From positions 1 to 59,921 of the IMG/VR virus record IMGVR_UViG_3300047386_000320: 59,921 nucleotides of DNA; one strand, given 5' to 3'. The notes under the pieces were generated by a model. It was not told the DNA's origin and ran no database searches. It saw only the letters and a program-made list of their open reading frames with translations. Positions within the stretch are counted from its first letter, which is position 1. Each line of letters opens with the position of its first letter. Positions 17,280 through 26,064 of the stretch are shown here, piece after piece. The translations under genes and the position numbers were made by a program. The stretch comes from a virus.

Positions 17280-19793
17280 TTAGACTGTAAGCAACTTTTC
17301 ATCATGGTCAGTGAAGTACTGATCACGTAGTCGCTTGAGTTCCATCTCATTTGAATCCCAGATGCTAACTACACCTCGAATTTGGTTTGAATTCTTACCT
17401 GTACCAAAAGGTCGTTTGCGTTCTGACTCGATACCATTACGGCTCATACGCTTAGTAAATTCACGCTGAGATAACCGTGGGTTTTGTTCGGTTTGTACAT
17501 GGAACACTGTACGTAGGTGCTCCATAGGTATAACTACATAGTCATAAGTTGCTTGTGCAATCCAGGACTTAACAAGTCGTTGTGCTGCTTCGATCTCATT
17601 AGCATGCAATACAGATGCAGTATTGATGTCGAGTATGTCTGCGAAATAACTGAGCTTGCCTTCTTTGAGTGCTTGGCAGAACTCCTCGAATACAGACATT
17701 GATACGTTACGCATCTGCTCTTTAGCTAAGTTGTTAATAGCAGTCTTGGCTAGATGTGAATCAACCTTGTAGGTCTGAAGCATGCCAGCAAAGTGATACA
17801 GCTCTTTTTCTAACTTACTTGAGTCAAGTTGCTTAGCGATGCCAGGGAATTTATCGAGCAGCTTTTCTTCTTGCTTGGGTGCGATGTTATAGCGTCGGTC
17901 ACCCACCTCGATGTTCACAGCATCTACACGGTTTGTTAGGAATAAATAATTGGTATAGCTCTCAACTTCTACCTGATTAGATCGCATACCACGGATAGTA
18001 ATTGTGGGCTCTGTAATCTGGTTTTTAAGTTTGTCAGCCATCTTGCCTGCACTTGATGAAGCAGAGGCCATGTGGAACTCATCAACTACCAGGAACAATG
18101 CGTCTCTCATGTAGAGATTGAATTGCTCTTCCATACTCTGAAGAAACTTCATAGGTACATGTGGCGTACCAAACAACCCACGCAAGATTCGTGAGTAGAA
18201 GATACCTTTACCAGTACCTTGTGTGCCTGTAAGCACCCAAGAGACTCCTGTTTTCTTACGTGTCTGATATATCGCAGCTAGCCAGTTGATGAAGCGTTCA
18301 TACTCTTCGTCACCATTGCCTAGTATGTGGTAGATAATTGTGTGAATCAGTGGGCATTTGTCCTTGATTCGTTGTCCGTGGCCCATTTCAAGTGGTGCAT
18401 CGGGCGTCTCGGCGTTACGCACGTAGTCGCTTCTTTGATACGTGTTGACATAGTAGGGCACTCTGCTGAAGTTCAATGCTTCATCATTAGATGTAGGATC
18501 AAAGACAACTCGACCATCAGGTATAAAGTCTGGTGGGACTTTACCGTGGTTCATAAAGAAGTCTTCAATATTGTTTTTGGCTACAGGCGTAAGCGGAAAC
18601 TCTTTATTGAACTGCTTAGTGTTAGGGTCATAAACACCGTTAAAGAAGGTATCGGTTGAGTAGTCCCGCAGCACAATTGGTTTGCATGCCTGTCCAACTT
18701 CTTCAAGTCGCTCTTCGTAGCGGTCAAAGATAGATATAAAGAACTCTTTGTCAGCTTTCTCAATCTCAAAGATTGGTTCGTCTTTGAAGTTGTGCATATA
18801 AGTAGGCTTACTCATATTGAAGAAATAAGCACCTGAGTCGCCGCCGTTGATGTTGCATCTTATGTAAGGGAAAGAAGATTCATCAACGATAGAGATAGCC
18901 ATCTTGTCTGGGTTCACAAGTACTTCTTCGGCATGGTTATCAATAGTGGCGATACGAATTTTAGTAGTGCGTTTACTGAAGCCTGCAGCATCACGAAGTT
19001 TGTCTTTAAACTTTTGTGCTTTCTCATGGCAACGCTGAGGGCTAATGTCCCCCATAAGTGCAGCTAAGTCGAAAGCAGGCTGGCCTCTGTCAACGCGTAC
19101 AATTCTGTCGTCGTCTGACTCGAAAGGATTAGATCGCACGTGACTGAACGTCGGGGGTGCAATAAAGATAATCTTTGAGTTGTCAGCTACTGAAGTATCG
19201 ATTGGATACTTGAGTGACTGGCCATTTACAGACAGCTCCATTTGTTCTGAGAAGATATCCGATTCGAAGTTACAGTCTTGCAGCCACAGTTTGATTGATT
19301 TAGCTGGCATTGCGACTGACAAGAACATAAAGATATGCATCGAAACCTTGTCGCCTTTAAGACCTAAGCTAGTAGATGCTTGAGTGATGTAGCTCACATC
19401 TCTTAGTTCAACAGGTAATTCGGCAATGACTTGGTTTGCTAAGAATGTAACGTCTGTAGACGTAAGCTTGTTCGTTGCAGTGACTTGCTTGGGTAGTTTC
19501 ACTCCATCCACATCAAGCACAAGCAGATTGGTCAGTTCGGTGCGGTTTGCATGTCCCGCTCTAGACTCATCAATCAGATCGCGCTTGAGGTTACCTTTTA
19601 ATAAGCAGTGTCCTTTTTCACCGTGCTCTCGTATTAGGGTTTCAAAGTCTTCTAACCCTTGTTGATCTACGGTAAGGATATGCTTGTGTGAGGTAACTGA
19701 TTTTACGTGGGGATAGGGTGTAAACCCATTAGTCTTACAATGATGCTTACTTAGACGCAGACCATTTGTGGCCTCAAGGAAAGTAACGCGCAT
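17280..19793 (-). CDS. Primase-helicase (AEP-like N-terminus, DUF5906/SF3-like helicase)
   Basis: An 837-aa replication protein. The N-terminal third has LLVLDVDGVKLPK (near residue 92), an acidic motif like those of primase-polymerases. The C-terminal half is a DUF5906-type helicase: Walker A LTGTQGTGKG near 520-530, Walker B LFLVVDEFHMA near 560, and an arginine-rich sensor (TNYLFLTNRVDAV, DRRYNI) near 625-645. Expected to unwind and prime at the phage origin for the family A polymerase encoded upstream. Strong AGGAGGAG before ATG, in the loop of a hairpin (19801-19815). csrA lies 46 nt upstream in the same operon. Confidence 0.87.
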   Translation of the reverse strand: MRVTFLEATNGLRLSKHHCKTNGFTPYPHVKSVTSHKHILTVDQQGLEDFETLIREHGEKGHCLLKGNLKRDLIDESRAGHANRTELTNLLVLDVDGVKLPKQVTATNKLTSTDVTFLANQVIAELPVELRDVSYITQASTSLGLKGDKVSMHIFMFLSVAMPAKSIKLWLQDCNFESDIFSEQMELSVNGQSLKYPIDTSVADNSKIIFIAPPTFSHVRSNPFESDDDRIVRVDRGQPAFDLAALMGDISPQRCHEKAQKFKDKLRDAAGFSKRTTKIRIATIDNHAEEVLVNPDKMAISIVDESSFPYIRCNINGGDSGAYFFNMSKPTYMHNFKDEPIFEIEKADKEFFISIFDRYEERLEEVGQACKPIVLRDYSTDTFFNGVYDPNTKQFNKEFPLTPVAKNNIEDFFMNHGKVPPDFIPDGRVVFDPTSNDEALNFSRVPYYVNTYQRSDYVRNAETPDAPLEMGHGQRIKDKCPLIHTIIYHILGNGDEEYERFINWLAAIYQTRKKTGVSWVLTGTQGTGKGIFYSRILRGLFGTPHVPMKFLQSMEEQFNLYMRDALFLVVDEFHMASASSSAGKMADKLKNQITEPTITIRGMRSNQVEVESYTNYLFLTNRVDAVNIEVGDRRYNIAPKQEEKLLDKFPGIAKQLDSSKLEKELYHFAGMLQTYKVDSHLAKTAINNLAKEQMRNVSMSVFEEFCQALKEGKLSYFADILDINTASVLHANEIEAAQRLVKSWIAQATYDYVVIPMEHLRTVFHVQTEQNPRLSQREFTKRMSRNGIESERKRPFGTGKNSNQIRGVVSIWDSNEMELKRLRDQYFTDHDEKLLTV

Positions 19794-19800
19794 TGATAAT

Positions 19801-19815
19801 AGCTCCTCCTGAGCC
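19801..19815 (-). promoter_or_regulatory. SD-loop hairpin before the primase gene (CsrA-type site)
   Basis: On the minus strand, GGCTC / GAGCT (five pairs, one G-U) closes the loop AGGAG, which is the primase Shine-Dalgarno. GGA in a short hairpin loop overlapping the ribosome site is the classic CsrA repression site. The csrA gene is immediately upstream. Confidence 0.5.
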
Positions 19816-19839
19816 GTTCAAAAGCTTCGTAGTTATTAG

Positions 19840-20019
19840 CTATTTGTCGGCTTTCTCTAGCACCTCTAAGCGGTCGATTTTTATATCTTTATCGGCATCG
19901 AACGCGAGGCGTACTTGGTTACGGTCAACTTTCGAGACTTTGACGGCGAGTAAAACTTCATCATCTTTTTGCACGATAACGGATTCGTTTACTTTTCTTG
20001 TTAGTACCAGTCTCGACAT
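19840..20019 (-). CDS. csrA: CsrA/RsmE-like translational regulator
   Basis: A 59-aa protein that aligns along its full length with bacterial CsrA (usually about 61 aa): LVLTRKVNESVIV at the start (the L-T-R of strand 1), NQVRLAFDADKDIKIDR in the middle and RLEVLEK at the end. Arg50 corresponds to the RNA-contacting Arg44 of E. coli CsrA and Arg8 to Arg6. CsrA dimers bind GGA in RNA hairpin loops and block or aid ribosome access. Start ATG 20019, one base after the polymerase stop; an in-frame ATG at 20043 follows GGAGG by only 2 nt. A degenerate copy of the promoter motif lies at 20136-20154 inside the polymerase gene. Confidence 0.9.
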   Translation of the reverse strand: MSRLVLTRKVNESVIVQKDDEVLLAVKVSKVDRNQVRLAFDADKDIKIDRLEVLEKADK

Positions 20020-20020
20020 A

Positions 20021-21820
20021 TTATTTACTGTACTCTTTTGCATATCCTCCCTCGGCGTCCAGTGGTAATTCAGCTGCCCAAAGAGGCGGGATACACATAT
20101 CAGTGATAATCTTTTCCATTGTATCACTAGGACTAATATTAGTTCCAGTAATAATTATCTCATCATGCACAGTTAATGCAACATCGTTCTCTTTACTGAG
20201 GCGTAGCATGCTGTCGGTGATGACAATGCGCGCTAAAGCTTGGATTACGTTTTCTGTAATTCGCCCGCCGTATGTGTATTCGGTCTTACCGCGAGACTCA
20301 TAGATGAGCCCGCCACTGCTGTATCGAAGATTGTGATATCGCAGCGCCATACCATTTGGCAGCACAAGTTTGCGTTCGCCGACTAGCAGGGGCCCATACT
20401 TGTTGCCGTAGTTATCGTGATGCATGGTTTGCTTGAGTAGATCTTCAAGCTTGCGCCACAAAGTAGGGATACCTCGGTACGTATTTCTGTACGTCGTTAC
20501 TACGTTCTGCGCTTCAGAAAGTGTGAAGTGAACAGGCGGGCCCATTGCCCCGGCGGCTAGCGTGTCTTTAAATTTCTGAGCACCCATTCCATAACCAAGA
20601 CCAAGGATCGCAGTCTTACCAACGAACCGTTCAACCGGATCGTCGTTTTTGTTGATGGGTCGTCCGTACACTGTGCTAGCGAATGAACTATAGATGTCAG
20701 CACCGTCACGGAACTGCTGCAGTAGGTCTGTTTCACCAGCTAGCCACGCAAGCATGCGAGCTTCAATATTAGATAAGTCAGCAACGAACAGCAGCTGATC
20801 ATCAGGTGCAACAATACACTTGCGAAGCTCACCACCTCGAGGGAGGTTTTGCATATTAAGTTTGTCAGTGCCACCAAAACGCCCAGTATGTGCAGCGTAA
20901 TAACGTAGAGGGACGGGCAACCAGTCATCTTTCCAAGCAGCAGATAAGAAGCGTTTGGCCCTGGTCTCTGTTAAACGACTCTTGACTGCTGTTCGGGCGT
21001 CCCAAATATGTTGGTATTCTGGATACATGTTTTGCATCTGTTTGAACGCTTTGTCGTTCTTACCCAGAGCAGGGATGTCTTTACCAGTGTTTGGACTTAC
21101 TTTGGTAGGTACAGCTAACTGCAGCTCATCTTCTATGTAAGCAGCAAACTGTTGGTTTGAACTAAGAATCTTTCGATCAATGCCACTGCCAGCGATTGTA
21201 GCTTCAGCGTTCCTGAACTCTTGTTCGTGGTACGTGGCCAGTCGTTCCCGGTCAATCTTTAGCTTTGGTTCACAGAACATGCGACAGGTTAGATCGATGA
21301 GGTCTAGCTCATCTTGTGGCATTGAATTCCATCGATGATAAATAGCGTATGTCAGGTCAACGTCCTGAATACAATAGCCAGCGATTTGCTCTTCAAGCTC
21401 AGGATCTAAATCCCATACGCCTTTTGCATTGGCTAGCTCTTCACCTTTCCGCATTGATTCATCGTTGGGGAAAGCTCGTGCAGCACAATCTTTAAGGCGG
21501 CTGCTCTGCCCAGGGTAGATGCCGCGACTCATTGCTGCAGTGTCTACATAATAAGCAGGCTTTACACCGTAGTATTGCGTCAGTATGTAACCATCGAACA
21601 ACGTGTTGTGACATACAACAGTAGCGTTGCTCCAGTCAATTGAACGAATGGCGTCTTCGGTTTCGTCTTCGCCGAACCACTCAGTATCTTCATGATTTAT
21701 CTTGATGCCTACGCCCCATACTTTGAAGCGCTCATCACTGACGTATTCCATTGTCGTGAGTTTGGTTAGGCTAAATTTCACATCGAAGTACGTTTCGAAA
21801 TCTAGCGTTACTATATCCAT
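20021..21820 (-). CDS. Family A DNA polymerase with 3'-5' exonuclease
   Basis: A 599-aa replicative polymerase. The N-terminal DEDD proofreading domain shows DFETY (Asp7, Glu9), HNTLFDGYI near 95 and YCIQDVDLTYAIY near 155. The polymerase domain has motif A FVADLSNIEARMLAW (Asp near 348), motif B-like RFVGKTAILGLGYGMG (the O-helix Lys and Tyr) and motif C LTVHDEIII (His-Asp-Glu near 552). No 5' nuclease domain, like T7-type phage enzymes. The ATG overlaps the upstream stop (TAATG); AGGAG lies 12 nt upstream. Replicates the phage DNA with the primase-helicase. Confidence 0.95.
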   Translation of the reverse strand: MDIVTLDFETYFDVKFSLTKLTTMEYVSDERFKVWGVGIKINHEDTEWFGEDETEDAIRSIDWSNATVVCHNTLFDGYILTQYYGVKPAYYVDTAAMSRGIYPGQSSRLKDCAARAFPNDESMRKGEELANAKGVWDLDPELEEQIAGYCIQDVDLTYAIYHRWNSMPQDELDLIDLTCRMFCEPKLKIDRERLATYHEQEFRNAEATIAGSGIDRKILSSNQQFAAYIEDELQLAVPTKVSPNTGKDIPALGKNDKAFKQMQNMYPEYQHIWDARTAVKSRLTETRAKRFLSAAWKDDWLPVPLRYYAAHTGRFGGTDKLNMQNLPRGGELRKCIVAPDDQLLFVADLSNIEARMLAWLAGETDLLQQFRDGADIYSSFASTVYGRPINKNDDPVERFVGKTAILGLGYGMGAQKFKDTLAAGAMGPPVHFTLSEAQNVVTTYRNTYRGIPTLWRKLEDLLKQTMHHDNYGNKYGPLLVGERKLVLPNGMALRYHNLRYSSGGLIYESRGKTEYTYGGRITENVIQALARIVITDSMLRLSKENDVALTVHDEIIITGTNISPSDTMEKIITDMCIPPLWAAELPLDAEGGYAKEYSK

Positions 21821-22020
21821 TAAAAGGGTATCTCCTCAGCTCCGTTGCACTGATGCTGAGCGTAGATTTCACCTTCAATTCTTTTGTAACCAGCGATGAG
21901 TTCGCTGTAAAGGAATGGGTTGCGGGCCCTGATCCAGGCTGCAGTGTATGAATGAAACTCGGGATGAATACCGTCGTTTTCTAAGCCAATAAGCTCTTCA
22001 AAATACTCTTTTGTTTCCAT
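21820..22020 (-). CDS. Hypothetical early protein
   Basis: A 66-aa acidic protein, not recognised (KEYFEELIGLENDG, WIRARNPFLYSELIAGY). AGGAG 8 nt before ATG, in the loop of a 4-bp hairpin (22023-22035, TACT-AGGAG-AGTA on the minus strand). Its stop overlaps the polymerase start, so the two are probably co-translated. Confidence 0.75.
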   Translation of the reverse strand: METKEYFEELIGLENDGIHPEFHSYTAAWIRARNPFLYSELIAGYKRIEGEIYAQHQCNGAEEIPF

Positions 22021-22029
22021 CGTACTCTC

Positions 22030-22221
22030 CTAGTAAGGCTGGAATATTTCTAAGACTTTAGTTGTCTCCCACTTTGGTCTTGCGTATTGATCTTCGGTAA
22101 TGACATGAAGATCGTTGTTGTCGTCGCACACCAGATAAGCGACTTTATTCAGAGTGTTCTGAATGAAATCGCCTTCTTCTATAGCTGCTGCGATATCAGT
22201 AAAAAGGGTAGGGGCAGTCAT
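22030..22221 (-). CDS. Hypothetical early protein
   Basis: A 63-aa protein (start MTAPTLFTDIAAAIEEGDF). ATG 22221 overlaps the upstream stop (ATGA). A longer frame to 22257 would begin inside the DUF3310 gene and is less likely. One compact alpha/beta domain (YLVCDDNNDLHVITEDQ). Not recognised. Confidence 0.7.
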   Translation of the reverse strand: MTAPTLFTDIAAAIEEGDFIQNTLNKVAYLVCDDNNDLHVITEDQYARPKWETTKVLEIFQPY

Positions 22222-22535
22222 TTGACTAAATGGGCAATCAATTTGTCTAAGTACCAACGTGCTTTACGTAAGTCTTCGACTGGACTCTTTTTATACTTCC
22301 ATCGGTGAAGATATTTTTTGACGTTGCCATCAAGATAAGCAGGGAAACCTTCTTTCAGGTTGTCTTCTAAATAATCAATACACTCAATCTTCCCGTAGTT
22401 GTAATGGGGCGGATGATTTACTGAGTCTTTAGAGGGTGGCATGTCGTAAGGATCTGTATACGAAGCTGCTTTCTTGGACGTGGCATCCCAATCGGATGGG
22501 GTTGCATCATCGATGCTAGAGACTTTCTTTCTCAT
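22218..22535 (-). CDS. DUF3310 family protein
   Basis: A 105-aa protein ending in the DUF3310 domain: SVNHPPHYNYGKIECIDYL, then NVKKYLHRWKYK, EDLRKARWYLDKLI. These small helical proteins are widespread in phages near replication and nucleotide genes and are often annotated as putative nucleotide kinases, without a P-loop here. AGGAG 11 nt before ATG, within the loop of a 6-bp hairpin (22541-22557). The promoter motif at 22568-22586 starts this transcription unit. Confidence 0.88.
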   Translation of the reverse strand: MRKKVSSIDDATPSDWDATSKKAASYTDPYDMPPSKDSVNHPPHYNYGKIECIDYLEDNLKEGFPAYLDGNVKKYLHRWKYKKSPVEDLRKARWYLDKLIAHLVK

Positions 22536-22540
22536 ATTAT

Positions 22541-22557
22541 TTTACTCTCCTAGTAAA
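22541..22557 (-). promoter_or_regulatory. SD-loop hairpin before the DUF3310 gene (CsrA-type site)
   Basis: Minus strand TTTACT-AGGAG-AGTAAA: six perfect pairs closing a five-base loop that is the Shine-Dalgarno. Same loop sequence and size as at the primase and at the gene starting at 22020. Confidence 0.55.
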
Positions 22558-22567
22558 TGGATTTAGA

Positions 22568-22586
22568 ATAATATCAGCACTAATAT
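22568..22586 (-). promoter_or_regulatory. Palindromic promoter/operator motif, copy 3
   Basis: Minus strand ATATTAG-TGCTG-ATATTAT, 33 nt before the DUF3310 ATG and just after the stop of the previous gene. One half perfect, the other half degenerate with TATTAT as -10 candidate. Confidence 0.6.
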
Positions 22587-22592
22587 AATACC

Positions 22593-22820
22593 TCAAGTAA
22601 TAACGTGAAGGTCAGTTTCAATCCAGACTTTTGCACCACATGAGAGTGGTTTGTCAGGTGAGTAAACAACCTTAGCAACGGGCATTCCTTCTTCATCAAC
22701 GATTATTGCTTCGTTGGACTTCCTGTTCTGTTTGTAATCTTTAATCGTGATTACTGGTTCGTTGCCACCTTTACAATTGGCTCGAATATTATGCTGATTT
22801 ACGTGGATACGTGTTTTCAC
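22593..22820 (-). CDS. Hypothetical early protein (GTG start)
   Basis: A 75-aa basic protein starting at GTG 22820 (KTRIHVNQHNIRANCKGG). TGGAGG lies 5 nt upstream and the GTGA overlaps the stop of the VWA gene, which decides this start over a longer frame. Beta-rich (PVITIKDY, AIIVDEEGMPVAKVVY, AKVWIETDLHVI). Not recognised; last gene before the DUF3310 unit. Confidence 0.7.
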   Translation of the reverse strand: MKTRIHVNQHNIRANCKGGNEPVITIKDYKQNRKSNEAIIVDEEGMPVAKVVYSPDKPLSCGAKVWIETDLHVIT

Positions 22821-23929
22821 GCGGCCTCCAAAGGAATATGCACGGTCTGTCCCCAGGGAGCTTCGGTGCGTTCTGTGTTTATCCAAAGAACTGGATATGG
22901 TGGTTCGTCACCAAAGTCTGACTCGTAACACTCAAGGTCAGTCAAATAGACTGCTGCTTCTACATCAGGATGATGTTCATTGAGGTAGTCAAAGGCTGGT
23001 GCGAATCGAGTGCCACCACCACCGTGAATATTGTTTTCAGTTGGGAATGAATCGAACTCGGTGATCTCTTCGGTGTGTTGCACGTCGGCGTCACAGTGCA
23101 CAATAATTATGCTGTCTGGTCTGAGGTCACTGTGAATAGCAGCCATCTCTCCCATAAACTGAGTCCAGTACTCTGAACAAGAACCAGAAGAATCAAGAAG
23201 CACTGCCAACTTACCGGCTGACTCGCTGAACATAGAAGGTAGGTACTCGTCTTCCGATATGTACGCACGGTTTGGTTTACGCCAGCTGTAGTCATCATTA
23301 GAGAAAGACGCAACAAAGGGCCATAAAACAGAGCGCCAATCAACAAGTGGTTTGACGATGTCTTGGATGAAGTTTTGCAACTCACCCGGCATCTTGCCTG
23401 CTTGCTTTGCAACTTCAGCTGCTTGGGTAACAGCAACTTGCCATTCAGATTCCATAGCTGCATTACTGCCGCTTTGTACCTGACCAGCACCAGCGTCCAT
23501 GACCATGCCCCATGCACATTGTTTTGGCATGTTGTCGTCATCAAGCGCGTTGTAGATTGCTTCAGCATTCATGTCACGATACTTCTCATCGACCAGTGCA
23601 CCTTCAGGTAGCACGAAGCCGCAGTCGATAAGATGTAGGTTGATTGCAAAGTCGCATGCAATGTTCCAGCGCTTCGGGTCACGTGCTCCGCGCCGGGTCA
23701 TGTGGTTGAACACACAATGCATGACTTCGTGAGCAATAAGACCTTTGCGAGTTAGAGAGGAAAGCTTCTTTATATACTCTGGGTTGTATATAAGTCGCTT
23801 ACCATCCGTAGCAGCAGTCTTAGTGTCTTCAGTCAGGATCATTTTGAGGCGCATAGCTAATGTACCGAAGAACGGTTGATCCATTAGCAGCTGCGCCCGG
23901 GCTTTGAGCATGTCGCTTTCAGCAGACAT
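22817..23929 (-). CDS. VWA-like protein with putative metallopeptidase domain (DUF2201-type)
   Basis: A 370-aa protein. The N-terminal domain (about 1-200) has a zincin-like HEVMHCVFNH near residues 66-75 and FAINLHLIDCGF, as in DUF2201_N 'putative metallopeptidases'. The C-terminal VWA domain (about 235-370) shows the MIDAS-type LLDSSGSCSEYW near 242, GGGGTRFAPAFDYL and VYLTDLECY. Families of this build pair with MoxR-type AAA+ ATPases, one of which is encoded two genes upstream, so a metal-dependent chaperone or remodelling role is likely. GGGAGG 7 nt before ATG. Unusual for a phage early operon. Confidence 0.85.
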   Translation of the reverse strand: MSAESDMLKARAQLLMDQPFFGTLAMRLKMILTEDTKTAATDGKRLIYNPEYIKKLSSLTRKGLIAHEVMHCVFNHMTRRGARDPKRWNIACDFAINLHLIDCGFVLPEGALVDEKYRDMNAEAIYNALDDDNMPKQCAWGMVMDAGAGQVQSGSNAAMESEWQVAVTQAAEVAKQAGKMPGELQNFIQDIVKPLVDWRSVLWPFVASFSNDDYSWRKPNRAYISEDEYLPSMFSESAGKLAVLLDSSGSCSEYWTQFMGEMAAIHSDLRPDSIIIVHCDADVQHTEEITEFDSFPTENNIHGGGGTRFAPAFDYLNEHHPDVEAAVYLTDLECYESDFGDEPPYPVLWINTERTEAPWGQTVHIPLEAA

Positions 23930-23930
23930 A

Positions 23931-24629
23931 TTAGCCTCCCATGAGTTTGGCGGTTAGAACAGTTTGGTTGGCGACGGTTGGATCAAAGCTGACTTGCTCT
24001 TTGATTGTTTGAGCGCGTTCAGCACGTGTAACTTTGACGTGCATCTGTTGTAGCTTTTCAGCAGGCACAAGAGACTCGGCAGCGGGCCATACCTCGAGCA
24101 GTTGCTTTAGCGTGTTACATTTATTAAGCAACTCTCTGATGCTCTGCTCATAAGTGCGCTTGGCATCCCAGTACTCATTGCGCGTCTGGCACAAGTCACC
24201 AGCTTTCTCAGCAAATTCTGCGAGATCTTCTGGAGCAGCGTCAGTGACATGAATGTTGGGTGAATACCAGCTTCTGTCGTTTGGCGCTTTGAGCATGGTA
24301 ATAGGTGTAGAAAAACGCAGCGCGAAGCCTTCCCAGGTATTGCGTGTTGTTGGGTTGTTGTTGCGTTGCTTAACCTCAACTTCTGCAATGTCGTTTTTCT
24401 CAACAGGCATATAAGTACTGCCATCTTCCATACCGGGGATACCCAACGCTTCGGCTTTTGCTTTCATGTCACGAAGAAAGGTTTGCTTGGGTGAGTTGTA
24501 AACAACTTTTTTAGTCAGCTCGATGAGCTCGTTATTTGGTTTGGGTTCAGGGTTAGCCGTTTCATAGGCGTTTTCTGCTGAGCGGAAAATTTGGTCGCGC
24601 AGCTCATGGGTCATTCTTACTGAAGCCAT
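23931..24629 (-). CDS. Hypothetical protein between the MoxR and VWA genes
   Basis: A 232-aa, largely helical protein. The N-terminus (VRMTHELRDQIFRSAENAY) resembles the start of phage proteins annotated as nucleotide-modification-associated domain 5, but I cannot confirm this. The middle contains TWEGFALRFSTPITM and the C-terminal half is alpha-helical with a possible coiled coil (EYWDAKRTYEQSIRELLNKC). AGGAG 8 nt before ATG. Sits between the ATPase and VWA genes with gaps of 10 nt and 1 nt, so it is probably an adaptor or substrate of that pair. Confidence 0.7.
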   Translation of the reverse strand: MASVRMTHELRDQIFRSAENAYETANPEPKPNNELIELTKKVVYNSPKQTFLRDMKAKAEALGIPGMEDGSTYMPVEKNDIAEVEVKQRNNNPTTRNTWEGFALRFSTPITMLKAPNDRSWYSPNIHVTDAAPEDLAEFAEKAGDLCQTRNEYWDAKRTYEQSIRELLNKCNTLKQLLEVWPAAESLVPAEKLQQMHVKVTRAERAQTIKEQVSFDPTVANQTVLTAKLMGG

Positions 24630-24639
24630 AGTTAGTCTC

Positions 24640-25638
24640 CTAGATTAATACTTCTGCATTTTTCTCAGTCCACTTGGTGAACGAGGTGTGAGTTACAAGT
24701 GAGCGTTCCTTGGCAAGACAATCGCGTACAACGATTACCTGGTACTCGGGAGGCATGCGGTTTGTGTACTTCATTACTGAGTCGAAGTTCTGTGCATCCA
24801 CGCGAGAGGTAAGTGCACCAGCAATAGCAAACAGGACTGATGTGCCTGTTGGTACTTTTGTGGTACTTGGGTTCTTGAGCAGTTGATCGATGTCAGGCAC
24901 TTCGTTGTAGATCTGCTTGAACGCAATGTACTCGCCAGCAGGGCCATCACCGATGATTGATGCACAACCGTAGAACTCATCTTCCATAAATGGCAGCTTT
25001 TTGTTCAGCATTTCCCAAGCACGTGGAGTAGGGAATGCATTCTGCGTGGAATCAACAGAGCTCAGCAGCGTAGGTCTATAGCGCAAGAAACTAACGATGG
25101 ATTCATCTACGTCGTTGTCGAGAGCCCATGCAACCCAGTCATCGATGTGCGCTTCAAGGGTGTAATGAGCGAAGCGGTTCTTAACTGGAGTAGGCATCTC
25201 ATGTACTGCAGCACGATCTTGTGCACGGTTACCGCAAGCCATAATGATCGTGTTAGGTGGAAGCTCATACGTACCGATCTTGCGATCAAGTATGAGTTGT
25301 AGCAGGGCGTTCTGTGTTGCTTTTGGCGCGTTAGGCAACTCATCAATAAGCAGCACTACCGTGCCTTGGTAGTTGGTATCAGGATAATCTTCTGGAACAC
25401 CGTAACGTGTTATGTAACGGCCATCAGCCATTTCAACAACTTTCAAACCGCCACGAACATCTACAGGGTCGAATAGGTTGGCACGTAGTTCAAAGACTTT
25501 GGCGTTGAGCAGCTTAGCGGTGAAGTAAGCAATCTGTGACTTACCTTCACCGGGGCCGCCCCAAATCATTGTTGGTACTTGAGCAATACCGTTAGCTTTT
25601 AGCTCTTTGATTAGAGCAGAGGGTCGAATCGTTCGCAT
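24640..25638 (-). CDS. MoxR-like AAA+ ATPase
   Basis: A 332-aa AAA+ protein. Walker A WGGPGEGKSQ near 27-36, Walker B VVLLIDELPNAP near 93-104, sensor 1 IIMACGNRAQDRAAV near 135, and PTPVKNRFAHYTLEAHIDDW (arginine finger region). Typical of MoxR/RavA-family ATPases that act with VWA proteins; the partner is encoded at 22817-23929. Start ATG 25638 chosen for CGGAG 7 nt upstream; an earlier in-frame ATG (25653) lacks a ribosome site. Overlaps the gene upstream by 47 bp. Confidence 0.88.
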   Translation of the reverse strand: MRTIRPSALIKELKANGIAQVPTMIWGGPGEGKSQIAYFTAKLLNAKVFELRANLFDPVDVRGGLKVVEMADGRYITRYGVPEDYPDTNYQGTVVLLIDELPNAPKATQNALLQLILDRKIGTYELPPNTIIMACGNRAQDRAAVHEMPTPVKNRFAHYTLEAHIDDWVAWALDNDVDESIVSFLRYRPTLLSSVDSTQNAFPTPRAWEMLNKKLPFMEDEFYGCASIIGDGPAGEYIAFKQIYNEVPDIDQLLKNPSTTKVPTGTSVLFAIAGALTSRVDAQNFDSVMKYTNRMPPEYQVIVVRDCLAKERSLVTHTSFTKWTEKNAEVLI

Positions 25639-25834
25639 GGGTGTCTCCGTCATGAGATTTTAGAAAGGGATCAAGTGAGCCAGTCTTTGGCTTACTTGGG
25701 TTTTGTTCACGCTGCTCGTCGTAAGCAGCATCTGGGTCGCCTTCATCGTAGGGCGCGTAGTAGCCTTTGCCCTCGACGTAGTCGGAATAGTCGTAACTGG
25801 GGTCGTCGCTTATGCGACATGGTTCATGGGACAT
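25592..25834 (-). CDS. Hypothetical acidic protein
   Basis: An 80-aa Asp/Tyr/Glu-rich protein (DPSYDYSDYVEGKGYYAPYDEGD), probably disordered. GGAGG 7 nt before ATG. Overlaps the start of the ATPase gene in another frame, which is within normal phage limits. Not recognised. Confidence 0.65.
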   Translation of the reverse strand: MSHEPCRISDDPSYDYSDYVEGKGYYAPYDEGDPDAAYDEQREQNPSKPKTGSLDPFLKSHDGDTHANDSTLCSNQRAKS

Positions 25835-25836
25835 GG

Positions 25837-26064
25837 TTAAGCCTCCAAGATTGATGAAACATCCTCAGCATCAGAATCAAACTCGACGTCTTCACAGGCT
25901 GTGTAGGTCAGGTCTTCATAGATGCAAGTGGATTCAATGATGGAGTCACCAAGCTGCAACGTACCGTCGTTGATGTCCGTCAACAGTTGTCCGTTGTCCG
26001 TGTCATCAGGCACGTTTATGGTGACCGTATATTGAATAAAGGCATTGAGTTCTACAGTTTTCAT
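25837..26064 (-). CDS. Hypothetical acidic protein
   Basis: A 75-aa acidic protein, beta-rich at the start (VELNAFIQYTVTINVPDDT), acidic at the end. Its Shine-Dalgarno (GAGGA) sits in a hairpin loop (26067-26084, stem GAAAT / ATTTC). Stop and start overlap with the gene upstream. Not recognised. Confidence 0.7.
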   Translation of the reverse strand: MKTVELNAFIQYTVTINVPDDTDNGQLLTDINDGTLQLGDSIIESTCIYEDLTYTACEDVEFDSDAEDVSSILEA

